From SZUA-368 sp028533045 (lineage in GTDB: Bacteria; Spirochaetota; Spirochaetia; DSM-2461), in the NCBI GenBank assembly GCA_050031985.1, contig JBNAIG010000025.1, positions 111,143 to 175,142 on the forward strand: a stretch of DNA of 64,000 nucleotides. Direction: 5' to 3'. The position numbers and the translations under genes were made by a program. This document shows, piece by piece, positions 51,880-59,841 of this stretch. The notes under the pieces are model-generated. The model saw nothing but the letters and a program-made list of their open reading frames with translations. It searched no databases and was not told the origin of the DNA. Numbering within the stretch: the stretch's first letter is position 1; every line of letters starts with the position of its first letter.

Positions 51880-53298
51880 TTAACGCTTTTTCTTCTTCGA
51901 GTCAGGCAATTCGGGAATTTTCTTCCCCTCCCAGGAGGAGTCGTAGGCGGGATTGGGCTCGGAAGGCCGGGGGGCTCCCGTTTCCTCCTGCCAGGCCAGT
52001 AGAGTATCATAGAGTTCCCGGGCCTTTTCCGGTTCTGCCTGGGACAGATCCTTCTCCTCGTAGGGATCTTCAGCCAGGTTGTAGAGCTTCGTCGTTCCTG
52101 TTTCAAAGAATTCCATGAGCTTGTAATCGCCCAGGCGGACCGAGCTGACCGGCGCCCCCCCTCCGATGTAACAGGGAAAATGCCAGAACAGAGGCCTCTC
52201 GTCAAGGGGCTGATTCTCTTTTAGTAAAGCTTCCAGATTCATCCCGTCGTTGGGGTGTTCCGGGGCGCCGGTCAGGGCAATGATAGTGGGGAAAAAGTCG
52301 AGCGATGTGGCCGGAGTATCGGTCTCTCGGCCCCCTTCTATCCCCGGTCCGCTGATAAAGAGAGGAACCCGCACTCCCCCTTCGTAAAGGGTGCCTTTCC
52401 CGTTGCGAAGGGGAGGGGTGTGCTGCCGGATTCCCCCGTTGTCGGAGGTAAAGAATATGTAGGTGTTGTCCTCGATCCCCAGGCGGACGAGGCTCTCCCA
52501 CAATCGGCCCATGTTGGCATCAATCGACTCCACCGAAGCGGCGTATTCGGCAAAGTCCTTGGGGGCGTTTCTGCCGGGGCTGAGTTTTTTATATTTTCTA
52601 AGGAGATCTTCAGGCGGATCGAAGGGGGCGTGGATACCGTGATAGGCGGCGTAGAGAAAGAAGGGTGAATTCCTATGGTCCTCCATAAACTCAATGCTTG
52701 AATCGGTGAGGCGGTCGGTCAGGTACTCTCCCTTGTCGTTGTGATACTGGTCCTTGTCAAAATCCAGGTCCGACGGTTCCACGAATAGGTCGAATCCCTG
52801 GCTGGTGGGGACGGTGGGGCCTCTTTTTCCCTTGCCCAGGTTCCACATACCCACCAGGGCCGTGTCATAGCCTTCGTCGGAGAGGACTTCCCCTATGGTA
52901 ATCTGCTCCCCGGGCATGGCGGCGAGGCTCTCGGCGGAGAGAATCTTATGCCAGGGTTTGCCCGGGCTGTGCCGTTCGTCCACCACGGTGTAAACGTCGT
53001 GGCGGGGAGGGGTCATGCCCGTAAGGAGGCAGGCCCGGGAGGGGGCGCAGTTGGGAGCGGCGGCGTAGGCGGTGGTGAAGGTGACGCCCCCGGCGGCCAT
53101 GCGATCCATGTTGGGGGTGTCGATAAAGTCGTTTCCCATAAAGCCCGTATCGTTCCAGCCCATATCGTCGATGAGCACCACTATGATGTTGGGCCTGTCC
53201 GAAGTGTCCCGGGAAAAGACCGGTCTATTAATCAGGATAAAAAGGAAGGCCAGAAGGCCCAGTTGTTTGGAGAGTTTTCTTTTGATGAATCGGGCCAT
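51880..53298 (-). CDS. Secreted Cys-type sulfatase
   Basis: 472 residues with an N-terminal signal peptide (about 11-29). The sulfatase signature PNCAPSRACLLTG gives C84 in a C-x-P-S-R motif, the site converted to formylglycine. Calcium and sulfate ligands are visible: LIDDMGWND, TSDNGG and the C-terminal LVGMWNLGKG. It hydrolyses a sulfate ester outside the cytoplasm; substrate unknown. It lies between an unknown duplicated-domain protein (1-bp gap) and the two-component system. Activation probably depends on the radical SAM maturase at 55166, because the FGE-like protein nearby lacks catalytic cysteines. Confidence 0.9.
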   Translation of the reverse strand: MARFIKRKLSKQLGLLAFLFILINRPVFSRDTSDRPNIIVVLIDDMGWNDTGFMGNDFIDTPNMDRMAAGGVTFTTAYAAAPNCAPSRACLLTGMTPPRHDVYTVVDERHSPGKPWHKILSAESLAAMPGEQITIGEVLSDEGYDTALVGMWNLGKGKRGPTVPTSQGFDLFVEPSDLDFDKDQYHNDKGEYLTDRLTDSSIEFMEDHRNSPFFLYAAYHGIHAPFDPPEDLLRKYKKLSPGRNAPKDFAEYAASVESIDANMGRLWESLVRLGIEDNTYIFFTSDNGGIRQHTPPLRNGKGTLYEGGVRVPLFISGPGIEGGRETDTPATSLDFFPTIIALTGAPEHPNDGMNLEALLKENQPLDERPLFWHFPCYIGGGAPVSSVRLGDYKLMEFFETGTTKLYNLAEDPYEEKDLSQAEPEKARELYDTLLAWQEETGAPRPSEPNPAYDSSWEGKKIPELPDSKKKKR

Positions 53299-53299
53299 T

Positions 53300-54481
53300 T
53301 TAATTACGTCCTTTAGGGGTTTTAGAGGAGGATTCCCTCCGTGATTTGAGTTCCTGGAGCTGATTTTCTGATAAGTTCTGCTCCAGGTAATCGAAATAGA
53401 TCGCCTGGGCCATTCCCATTCGGCCTTCGGCCATGGCGCCGACTAAATAGTTTTCCATCAGATTCTTCTCATCCACAGAGACTCCCTCCTTTAGGGGATA
53501 GGCCTCTCCAATAAGATAAGCCCGTGAATCGATATAGCACTGCTGAAGGGGATAAATCTGCTGCGTCAGGCTGCGTAAGATCTCTTTCTGATCCTCATCC
53601 AGTACATCCAGCATCAGTTGTGCCGCTCCCGATCGGCTGACCTTGGCCCGGTCTTCGTAGCGGTAGGAGGCAAAGCCAAAGTAATTGCCGATTTTCCCGG
53701 AAGGCAGGAAGAGGGCGTCTTCCAGAGTTCCCGTTTCGTAGGAGAGAAACTTGCTGGCGATTTCCGTCATAAGGTCCGTCTTTTCGGGACTGAGGCTTTT
53801 TAGTTCCCTTTCCACTTCCTTGGCGTATGGGCCCCGGCCTTTCCGTTCGCTCACGGTTATTCGGCCCGCCCGGATGTCGGCAAAGAAAGATTTTTGGTCC
53901 TCCGTCAGCATAAGGGAGAGTTTCCCGTAGCTTGCGGCGGAGAGAAGGGAGATTTGAGCCTCGCAGCGTCCCATGGTACGGATGTATTGGGTGAGATTTT
54001 CCCTTTCCAGGGGATTTCCTTCTTTAAGGCGGTAGAGGCCGTTGATAAAATCTTCTCGGGCTTCCAGGAATCCTAAGAAAGGGGGCTCCTGTTTATTGGC
54101 CAGGTCGTAGAGAACCTGTCTCTGATCGGCGTTTAGGCTTTCCAATACCACCAGCCAGGAGGAGCCGCGGAAGTTTTCGTCGGCCAGGGGATTGTCCGAG
54201 GCGTCGCGGATTTCGTTGCGCAGCTTGGCAAAGCCGAAGTAGTTGGCCAGCTCCCCGATGGGCTCGTAACGGGCCTGTTCCACGGTGCCGGTCATCCAGG
54301 TAAAGGCCTTGGACGCTACGTTGATAAGGAGTTTCTCCTCCTCCCGGGTCAGTTCTACCTTTACCTGGATGCTTTCTCCCGGTGGAATGATCTCCCCGTC
54401 ATTCAAAGAGGAGGCCGATTGGGCCGCCAGGGGCAGAAGGGTCAGAGTCAGATAGATAAGAATGGATTGCTTTAAGGTCAT
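53300..54481 (-). CDS. Secreted protein with two tandem homologous domains, function unknown
   Basis: 393 residues with a signal peptide (cleavage near AAQS, about residue 22). Two halves repeat the same pattern. Half one has EKLLINVASKAFTWMTGTVE and then GELANYFGFAKLRNE. Half two has DLMTEIASKFLSYETGTLED and then GKIGNYFGFASYRYED. Each half continues with LNADQRQVLYDL or LDEDQKEILRSL-type helices, distantly like LTxxQ motifs of CpxP/Spy. I know no family for it. It is the first gene of the sulfatase operon, so it may assist the sulfatase or bind its substrate; this is inference. Confidence 0.75.
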   Translation of the reverse strand: MTLKQSILIYLTLTLLPLAAQSASSLNDGEIIPPGESIQVKVELTREEEKLLINVASKAFTWMTGTVEQARYEPIGELANYFGFAKLRNEIRDASDNPLADENFRGSSWLVVLESLNADQRQVLYDLANKQEPPFLGFLEAREDFINGLYRLKEGNPLERENLTQYIRTMGRCEAQISLLSAASYGKLSLMLTEDQKSFFADIRAGRITVSERKGRGPYAKEVERELKSLSPEKTDLMTEIASKFLSYETGTLEDALFLPSGKIGNYFGFASYRYEDRAKVSRSGAAQLMLDVLDEDQKEILRSLTQQIYPLQQCYIDSRAYLIGEAYPLKEGVSVDEKNLMENYLVGAMAEGRMGMAQAIYFDYLEQNLSENQLQELKSRRESSSKTPKGRN

Positions 54482-54610
54482 CGGTTTCTCCCGTTAAGTC
54501 ATTATCACCGGTTAATGTGATGGCCCTGTGAAGGGGGCGGGGTGACTATAATTATTATTACTGTTAAAATCATAACTAATAATGAACCGGGGTAAGGGAG
54601 AGACGGGATA

Positions 54611-55156
54611 ATGAAAAAAAATCTATTACTGGTTTCAATCGTACTGCTTTTCGTAACAGGGTGCGTACAGACATCGATAAGTGGCTTAGACTCTGAGAAT
54701 TTCTTTGACCAGGAAATCCACGATACAAAATACGCACAATGGCTAGAGCTTGATATTAATAACTACTCCTTCACCTACACAAGAGCCCGTGGCCAGAACC
54801 CCGATTGCGATGAAATTGGTAATATAAGCGTCGTCGACGGGGTAAGTAGGGTGACCTTTTCTCTCCCCGAGGGATTGGAGGGGATGGATGAAGAAGAGAT
54901 CTTATCGACAACGGAATATACCTACCCCGATGAAGAGGATGCCTTAAAGTCGATAGAAGAAGTCTTTCAGAGTATATCCAATGCCTATGAAGATAATAAC
55001 GAAGACGACTCATCTACTTTCTTAAGCGTGGAATATGATGATTCCTATCCTATTCCCATAGCTGCAAAGGAGTATTGTATATCTCCAAGTGAAGTGGATG
55101 GGCTAAGTTCTTATAGCCTGGAGCTAAGCAATTTCCTGGTGGAGCTGAGTGATTAG
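54611..55156 (+). CDS. Lipoprotein, possibly DUF6174-like
   Basis: 181 residues with a lipoprotein signal ending VTGC (about residue 18). The region NYSFTYTRARG and the acidic C-terminal half ending in YPIPIAAKEYC recall the DUF6174 pattern, in which W...NYxFTY is followed by conserved cysteines. The resemblance is partial. It is divergent from the sulfatase operon and convergent with the maturase gene. Strongly acidic mature protein. Confidence 0.65.
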   Translation: MKKNLLLVSIVLLFVTGCVQTSISGLDSENFFDQEIHDTKYAQWLELDINNYSFTYTRARGQNPDCDEIGNISVVDGVSRVTFSLPEGLEGMDEEEILSTTEYTYPDEEDALKSIEEVFQSISNAYEDNNEDDSSTFLSVEYDDSYPIPIAAKEYCISPSEVDGLSSYSLELSNFLVELSD

Positions 55157-55165
55157 TCAGACCTT

Positions 55166-56257
55166 TCAGCTCATCTTTAGCTCGTGGGCCAGGGGGCGCA
55201 GCTTGGGAATAGCATATTCATAGAACCGCTTGAGCCCCGGGCAGAGGTAACTTTTTCCCTCATTGTTCAGGCCGGGACGGTTTTTTTGACAATCCCCGTA
55301 GCAGAAGTTCAGCCAGGGGCATGCTAGGCAGTCCCGGGAATAGTTCTGTTTTTTCGTCCCGAATTCCCGGTAGACCGGGGAGCTGAGAAAGTCCCCCCAA
55401 GAGTGATGGGCCACATTCCCCAGCTTTAAATCCTCCCGCACATAAAAGTCGCAGGGGTAAACGTCTCCGTTGTACTCCACCACGAAGTATTGGCAGCAGT
55501 TCTGATCCATCTGGCACAGGGTAGGGGGGCGGCCCATGAGGATACTCAGAAGGGAGTCGATGAGTCGGAGGGAGACTTCGTAGCGGCGGGGGTACCAGAG
55601 GTCGAAAATCTGAATAAGAAAATCTCCCCAAGCCAGAGGGTCTACGCTGTAGGAGAGGGGCGTCACTCCATCGGCCTCAAACTCCACACAGGGGATAAAC
55701 TGGAGGAAGCGCTCCCCCCTCTCGGTCAGATAGTTAAAAACCTTCCGGGGACGGGCGGCGACCAAATCGTTCACCAGCACCAGGACGTTATACTCCACCC
55801 GGTGCTTTCTTAGCAGGTTTATACCTCTTTCTACCAGGTGATGGGAGGGCTGACCTCCCACGGATTTTCTGTAGGCATCGTGAATCTCCGGAGGCCCGTC
55901 CATACTTACCCCCACCAGAAAATTATACTCCCCCAGGAAGGCGGCCATTTCTTCAGTGATCAGAGTGCCGTTGGTCTGAACGATATTGGTGACCAGGGCG
56001 CCGGGAGGGGCATAGTTTTTTTCCAGGCCAATCAGTTTTTTATAAAAGGGAAGGCCCATAAGGAGCGGCTCCCCTCCCTGGAAGATTAGGGAGTAGTGGG
56101 ACTGGCCGGTACTAAAGTAGGAGGCCACCACTCTTTCCAGAGTTTCATCGTCCATCCTTGTGGGGTTTTCCGAGAGGTGGTCCAGGTAAAAGCAGTACTT
56201 ACAGCGGAGATTGCAGTCGGCCGAGGCCGGTTTAATCAGTAGGGAGAAAGGTTTCAT
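55166..56257 (-). CDS. Anaerobic sulfatase-maturing enzyme (radical SAM/SPASM)
   Basis: 363 residues. The radical SAM motif CNLRCKYC (C15, C19, C22) is followed by FYLDHL, typical of anSME. The SPASM-type auxiliary cluster cysteines are in CQMDQNCC, YPCDFYV, CLACPWLNFCYGDC and YLCPG. anSME oxidises the active-site Cys or Ser of sulfatases to formylglycine without oxygen. It is 1.1 kb from a sulfatase operon whose product has the C-x-P-S-R target. GGAGGG precedes the ATG. It follows the LysE gene by 39 bp on the same strand; an AT-rich TATATAAT stretch in the gap may be its own promoter. Confidence 0.9.
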   Translation of the reverse strand: MKPFSLLIKPASADCNLRCKYCFYLDHLSENPTRMDDETLERVVASYFSTGQSHYSLIFQGGEPLLMGLPFYKKLIGLEKNYAPPGALVTNIVQTNGTLITEEMAAFLGEYNFLVGVSMDGPPEIHDAYRKSVGGQPSHHLVERGINLLRKHRVEYNVLVLVNDLVAARPRKVFNYLTERGERFLQFIPCVEFEADGVTPLSYSVDPLAWGDFLIQIFDLWYPRRYEVSLRLIDSLLSILMGRPPTLCQMDQNCCQYFVVEYNGDVYPCDFYVREDLKLGNVAHHSWGDFLSSPVYREFGTKKQNYSRDCLACPWLNFCYGDCQKNRPGLNNEGKSYLCPGLKRFYEYAIPKLRPLAHELKMS

Positions 56258-56296
56258 CGTTTGCCCTCCGGGAGGATATTATATACCCATATGGCT

Positions 56297-56887
56297 TCAA
56301 AGGAGAATTGTCAGCGCCGTATAGACCAGGAAGGCGGAAAGAATCAAGTTAATCAGCAGTATCACTTTAGGCTTATGAAGGACTTTTCCGATGGTGGTTC
56401 CCAATAAGGTCCAGGTGGAGGTGGCGCAGAAGGCCACCAGGGCAAAGGCCATGGCCGAGATAATCAGCTGAACCGGATGGGAGCTAATACTGCTCAGAAA
56501 AGTGGAGTAAAGGGTCAGACCGTAAAAGAATACCTTGGGGTTTATCAATTGAAGTATGAACCCCTTGGCAAAGGCAAAGCATTTTTGCCGGTTTTGGTGA
56601 ATGCTGTAGGAGGCTTTAAAGGTTAAGTAAGCCAGCCAGAGAATATAGCTTGCCCCGGCAATTCTCAAAAAGAACTCAATTTTGGGAAAGCTTTGAATTA
56701 ACACTGACGAGACAAGGCTGCAGATAAGCATATTCAGGAAAAAGCCGGTGCTTATTCCCAATAAGTATTTAATTGTTTTGCCATATCCAAAGTTGATTCC
56801 CATGGAAGCGCTGGATATATTGTTGGGGCCCGGGGTGAAAGTGGTAATCAAAACAAATGATAGTAATGAGAAAATGTCTATTTCCAT
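56297..56887 (-). CDS. LysE/RhtB-family exporter
   Basis: 196 residues with about six membrane segments and the family opening FSLLSFVLITTFTPGPNNISSASMG. LysE-type exporters remove excess amino acids or related metabolites. It is divergent from an XRE-cupin regulator, with three evenly spaced operator-like boxes between; this is a common arrangement in which the regulator senses the exported compound. Confidence 0.88.
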   Translation of the reverse strand: MEIDIFSLLSFVLITTFTPGPNNISSASMGINFGYGKTIKYLLGISTGFFLNMLICSLVSSVLIQSFPKIEFFLRIAGASYILWLAYLTFKASYSIHQNRQKCFAFAKGFILQLINPKVFFYGLTLYSTFLSSISSHPVQLIISAMAFALVAFCATSTWTLLGTTIGKVLHKPKVILLINLILSAFLVYTALTILL

Positions 56888-56925
56888 GATGTCTCTCCCT
56901 TGATTTTGTCTAAAATCGAATATAC

Positions 56926-56975
56926 GCTATAGCAATCATAATTCTGTTATAACGTATGATTAATTGCGCTATAAC
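56926..56975. promoter_or_regulatory. Three phased GYTATARC boxes between lysE and the XRE-cupin gene
   Basis: GCTATAGC (56926-56933), GTTATAAC (56946-56953) and GCTATAAC (56968-56975). The first two are perfect palindromes. Their centres are 20 and 22 bp apart, about two helical turns, so dimers would bind on one DNA face. Likely the binding sites of the XRE-cupin regulator. Confidence 0.6.
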
Positions 56976-56992
56976 GTCAACAGGTGCGCAAT

Positions 56993-57550
56993 ATGAAACA
57001 AACGGAAGATAATATTTCAACCAATCTAAAGAAACTCAGAGAGAGAAACAGCCTCACTCTGGACAAACTTTCCGAAATTACCGGCGTAAGTAAAAGTATG
57101 CTGCGCCAAATAGAGATCAAGAAATCCAACCCGACTATCTCCACTATTTGGAAAATCGCCAACGGACTAAAAATCCCCTTCACCTCCCTGTTAGAAGGGG
57201 ATAGGAATGAGGTAAAAATAGGGAATTTTAAGGAAGAACTACCTTTGAAAGGCGAGACCGAAGGGTACCGGCTGTTCCCCATCATTCCCTTTAGTCCGGA
57301 AAAAGCCTTTGAAATCTATTATGTGGAAATCGATAAAAATACCCAACTAAATGCCGAATCCCATGGGGGCAATGCGGAGGAGAGCGTGTTTATCCTCGAA
57401 GGGGAACTGACTATTGCCGTTTCCGACGAGGAACATTCCATAAAAGCCAACGAGTACATAACTTTTAACGCCAACCAAAGCCACAGATACCAAAACCAAA
57501 AGGAGGAGATGGTAGCTGCCCTAATGGTTATTTCCTATATGGCCTATTAG
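56993..57550 (+). CDS. XRE-family regulator with C-terminal cupin domain
   Basis: 185 residues from ATG 56993; an in-frame GTG lies 9 bp upstream. The N-terminal helix-turn-helix (LTLDKLSEITGVSKSMLRQIEIKKSNPTISTIWKIANGL) is followed by a cupin ligand domain (about 110-180) with ESHGGNAEESVFILEGELTI and SHRYQN. Such proteins repress or activate transport and catabolic genes in response to small ligands. It probably controls itself and the divergent lysE through the three boxes upstream. Confidence 0.88.
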   Translation: MKQTEDNISTNLKKLRERNSLTLDKLSEITGVSKSMLRQIEIKKSNPTISTIWKIANGLKIPFTSLLEGDRNEVKIGNFKEELPLKGETEGYRLFPIIPFSPEKAFEIYYVEIDKNTQLNAESHGGNAEESVFILEGELTIAVSDEEHSIKANEYITFNANQSHRYQNQKEEMVAALMVISYMAY

Positions 57551-57573
57551 CTTTTTCCAATGACCTCTGAATA

Positions 57574-58131
57574 CTAGACTTTATTAATCGTCTCTCCCAA
57601 AGAGTTTAGGACTCCCTTTACTCGATTTTCTATATCAAGAAGATCATTTTCATTGGGGCGTCCCAGAATATTTCCCATGCGCCCTTGGGTGCTGAGGTCG
57701 TGTCTATTGTGAAATTCTCCCAGAGTGTGCCACTGGTCCAGAACGGAATAGCCTATGTGTTCCAGAAAAGAGCGCATTAGCATGGTGGCGGGAAGGGCCT
57801 CTCCCATGCCGATGTGGGGGCCGGCATAGGTACAGAAGCAGATGCCGTATTTTCCCGGAAGCAGGGGAGACGAGGGGACAATCTTATCCTGTTTTACATA
57901 CAGCTTGTGATGTCTTTTGATACAATCCATCATAGATTGCGTCGGCAGGGCGGCCACAACGGGGGAACCCAGGAATACCAGATCGTATTGGAAAAAATCG
58001 ATTTCGATCTCCGGGGATAATTTTATCAAATCCGTCTCATTGCCCGGAATGCTGTCGAGAGTCCGGGAAATCCTTTGGGCGACTTTTTCCGTATTACCCC
58101 CTGTGGACTCGTAGAAGACTAAGCTTTTCAT
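57574..58131 (-). CDS. Flavodoxin-like protein
   Basis: 185 residues. The FMN phosphate loop YESTGGNTEKVAQRI and the second flavodoxin loop VFLGSPVVAALP are clear; the region FCTYAGPHIGMGEA supplies the third. It probably transfers electrons or acts as a small FMN reductase partner. Single-gene unit convergent with the XRE-cupin gene. Confidence 0.82.
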   Translation of the reverse strand: MKSLVFYESTGGNTEKVAQRISRTLDSIPGNETDLIKLSPEIEIDFFQYDLVFLGSPVVAALPTQSMMDCIKRHHKLYVKQDKIVPSSPLLPGKYGICFCTYAGPHIGMGEALPATMLMRSFLEHIGYSVLDQWHTLGEFHNRHDLSTQGRMGNILGRPNENDLLDIENRVKGVLNSLGETINKV

Positions 58132-58175
58132 TTTGTACCTCTTTTATGTTGATGTAAGGATTATATCAAAAAGAG

Positions 58176-58226
58176 GGGATTGTTCCAAAGGGAGAGGCCG
58201 TCCATGAGATGATCTACCCGGGATAG
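58176..58226 (+). pseudogene. Possible 3' remnant of a CrtC-like lipoprotein gene
   Basis: In one forward frame this stretch reads GIVPKGEAVHEMIYPG and a stop, resembling the C-terminal GVTSKQEGDAIYEMIY of the lipoproteins at 33015 and 34457. It is only about 16 codons, so the resemblance could be chance. No upstream part is recognisable. Confidence 0.3.
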
Positions 58227-58280
58227 CAAGGAATAAGCCGGTGCTTATTTCTAGGTTCTTTGATTTCTCCCATGTCGATG

Positions 58281-58310
58281 TTGACGTCTTTTTTTGAATA
58301 AATGTATACT
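58281..58310 (+). promoter_or_regulatory. Predicted promoter of the propeller-like gene pair
   Basis: TTGACG (58281-58286), 18-bp spacer, TATACT (58305-58310), 32 bp before the start at 58342. Confidence 0.5.
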
Positions 58311-58341
58311 TTTTATATTCAGAGGGGGATAAGGGTGTCCT

Positions 58342-59841
58342 ATGAAAAAGAAGACAATAACTTTGATTATTCTATTGGTTTTGTTGGCAACCGGGGTATT
58401 TCTCCATATCTATTTCAACTATCTGAAAACGGATAAGTACTACGAACCCATAGTGGCCCTCGACAGGGAGAGGTCGCTTCTGTTTGCCGAATACGATTCG
58501 GAAAAAGGAGACCGCCAGGATTATGTGATTATGAGTCACTGTGAGAAGGGGGTTCTCTGGAAGACTCCTATTGACGGTCCCTATGAGGGCTATCTCTACG
58601 AGCAACGCTACCACCGGGACGTTATGGAGAAAGACGGGACGGTGAGCTACTATTCTCCGCAGGATCAGCTTATCTATAAGCTTGACTCCGCTACCGGGGA
58701 GATTCTGGACCAGGAACCTTTGTCATACTCAAACGGGGTGGAGTATAATCGCTGGGCCTCGCTGCAGGATGGGAATACCCTGTATTTTCTGAACGAAGTT
58801 GATGATATTTTCAGCTTATCCGCTCTGGATTACGACACCTTCGATTTTAAATGGACATGCGAGTTGCCCGAAAGAACAAACGGCAAAGAGTGGGTTTTTC
58901 CTGTTCAGGATGACCGGAATATCGTCCTCCACCGGGAGAAATATAGGGATGAGCCCGAGGAAATCATCCTTATCCGAAAAGAAACGGGTGATATTTCTGA
59001 ATTTACCGTGGATGATTGGGGCATATACAGGCAGGGCTTCTACTACGCTCCGTCTTTATTTGAGGGACAATGGTATCTGGAGTGCATTGATACGGACTCG
59101 GCGGAGCGGATGCGACTTTATTCTCTGCCGGGCCTGCAGTTCGAATCTAAGGTCGGCAGCTCACTCTGGCTTTACGAGGATTCCCTTCTGTATTTTTCCG
59201 ACGAGGATTCCCGTATCGTTCTGAATAAGGTCAGGCTGTCCGACGGTTCGCCTGAATCCTCCCTTCCCATGCCGGAGGATTATCGTCTTTTTGCCGGAAA
59301 CAACTCTCTTTTTATCCGGGGGGCTCCGGAATTCAACTCCTATCCCTATGTCAAAACTCCCTTTCTTCCTATAATCCTCGGCTACACCGGGCCTGAAAGT
59401 TTCTCGGACACATGGGTCAAGGCGAAACTAGCTGTGCTGGATTTGGAGAGGGGCGAAATAGCCTGGCAGACCAAGCCTGTTTACCAGAGGGATTTTTATC
59501 TCGAGGACAGTCAGGATCAGGATGATTTTTATGACGACGGGATCTACGGTTTTTTCTTTCCCATTCCCGAGAGGGATGATGATGAACACAATGCTCTCCT
59601 CCTGATAGATGGTGTAAGCGGAGAACTGCGCAGCTGCATGCGGATTGTGGAAAAAAAGGATGATGATCCCATATGGGAATCCCAGTTCGCCTATGGCGGC
59701 CGGTACCAGGGAGACGGGCGCCTGTTCAGTCTTTCCCCCGGGGCTCACTATATGGCCGACGGCAGCTGGATAGGACGGGAATCAAGGAAGTATTATATTG
59801 AAGATTTAAGAGAGGAGATGGGAACGGCCTATGGATTCTAA
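58342..59841 (+). CDS. Membrane-anchored propeller-like protein of unknown function, 1
   Basis: 499 residues with an N-terminal signal anchor (about 5-24). The rest is rich in beta strands with repeats such as YSPQDQLIYKLDSATGEIL, LYFLNEVDDIFSLSALDYDTF and AVLDLERGEIAWQTKP. These resemble PQQ-type WD-like beta-propeller blades (D-x-x-T/R-G-x-x-x-W). No catalytic residues recognised. Acidic overall. It overlaps the following, similarly built gene by 11 bp. Possibly an extracytoplasmic binding or scaffold protein. Confidence 0.65.
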   Translation: MKKKTITLIILLVLLATGVFLHIYFNYLKTDKYYEPIVALDRERSLLFAEYDSEKGDRQDYVIMSHCEKGVLWKTPIDGPYEGYLYEQRYHRDVMEKDGTVSYYSPQDQLIYKLDSATGEILDQEPLSYSNGVEYNRWASLQDGNTLYFLNEVDDIFSLSALDYDTFDFKWTCELPERTNGKEWVFPVQDDRNIVLHREKYRDEPEEIILIRKETGDISEFTVDDWGIYRQGFYYAPSLFEGQWYLECIDTDSAERMRLYSLPGLQFESKVGSSLWLYEDSLLYFSDEDSRIVLNKVRLSDGSPESSLPMPEDYRLFAGNNSLFIRGAPEFNSYPYVKTPFLPIILGYTGPESFSDTWVKAKLAVLDLERGEIAWQTKPVYQRDFYLEDSQDQDDFYDDGIYGFFFPIPERDDDEHNALLLIDGVSGELRSCMRIVEKKDDDPIWESQFAYGGRYQGDGRLFSLSPGAHYMADGSWIGRESRKYYIEDLREEMGTAYGF

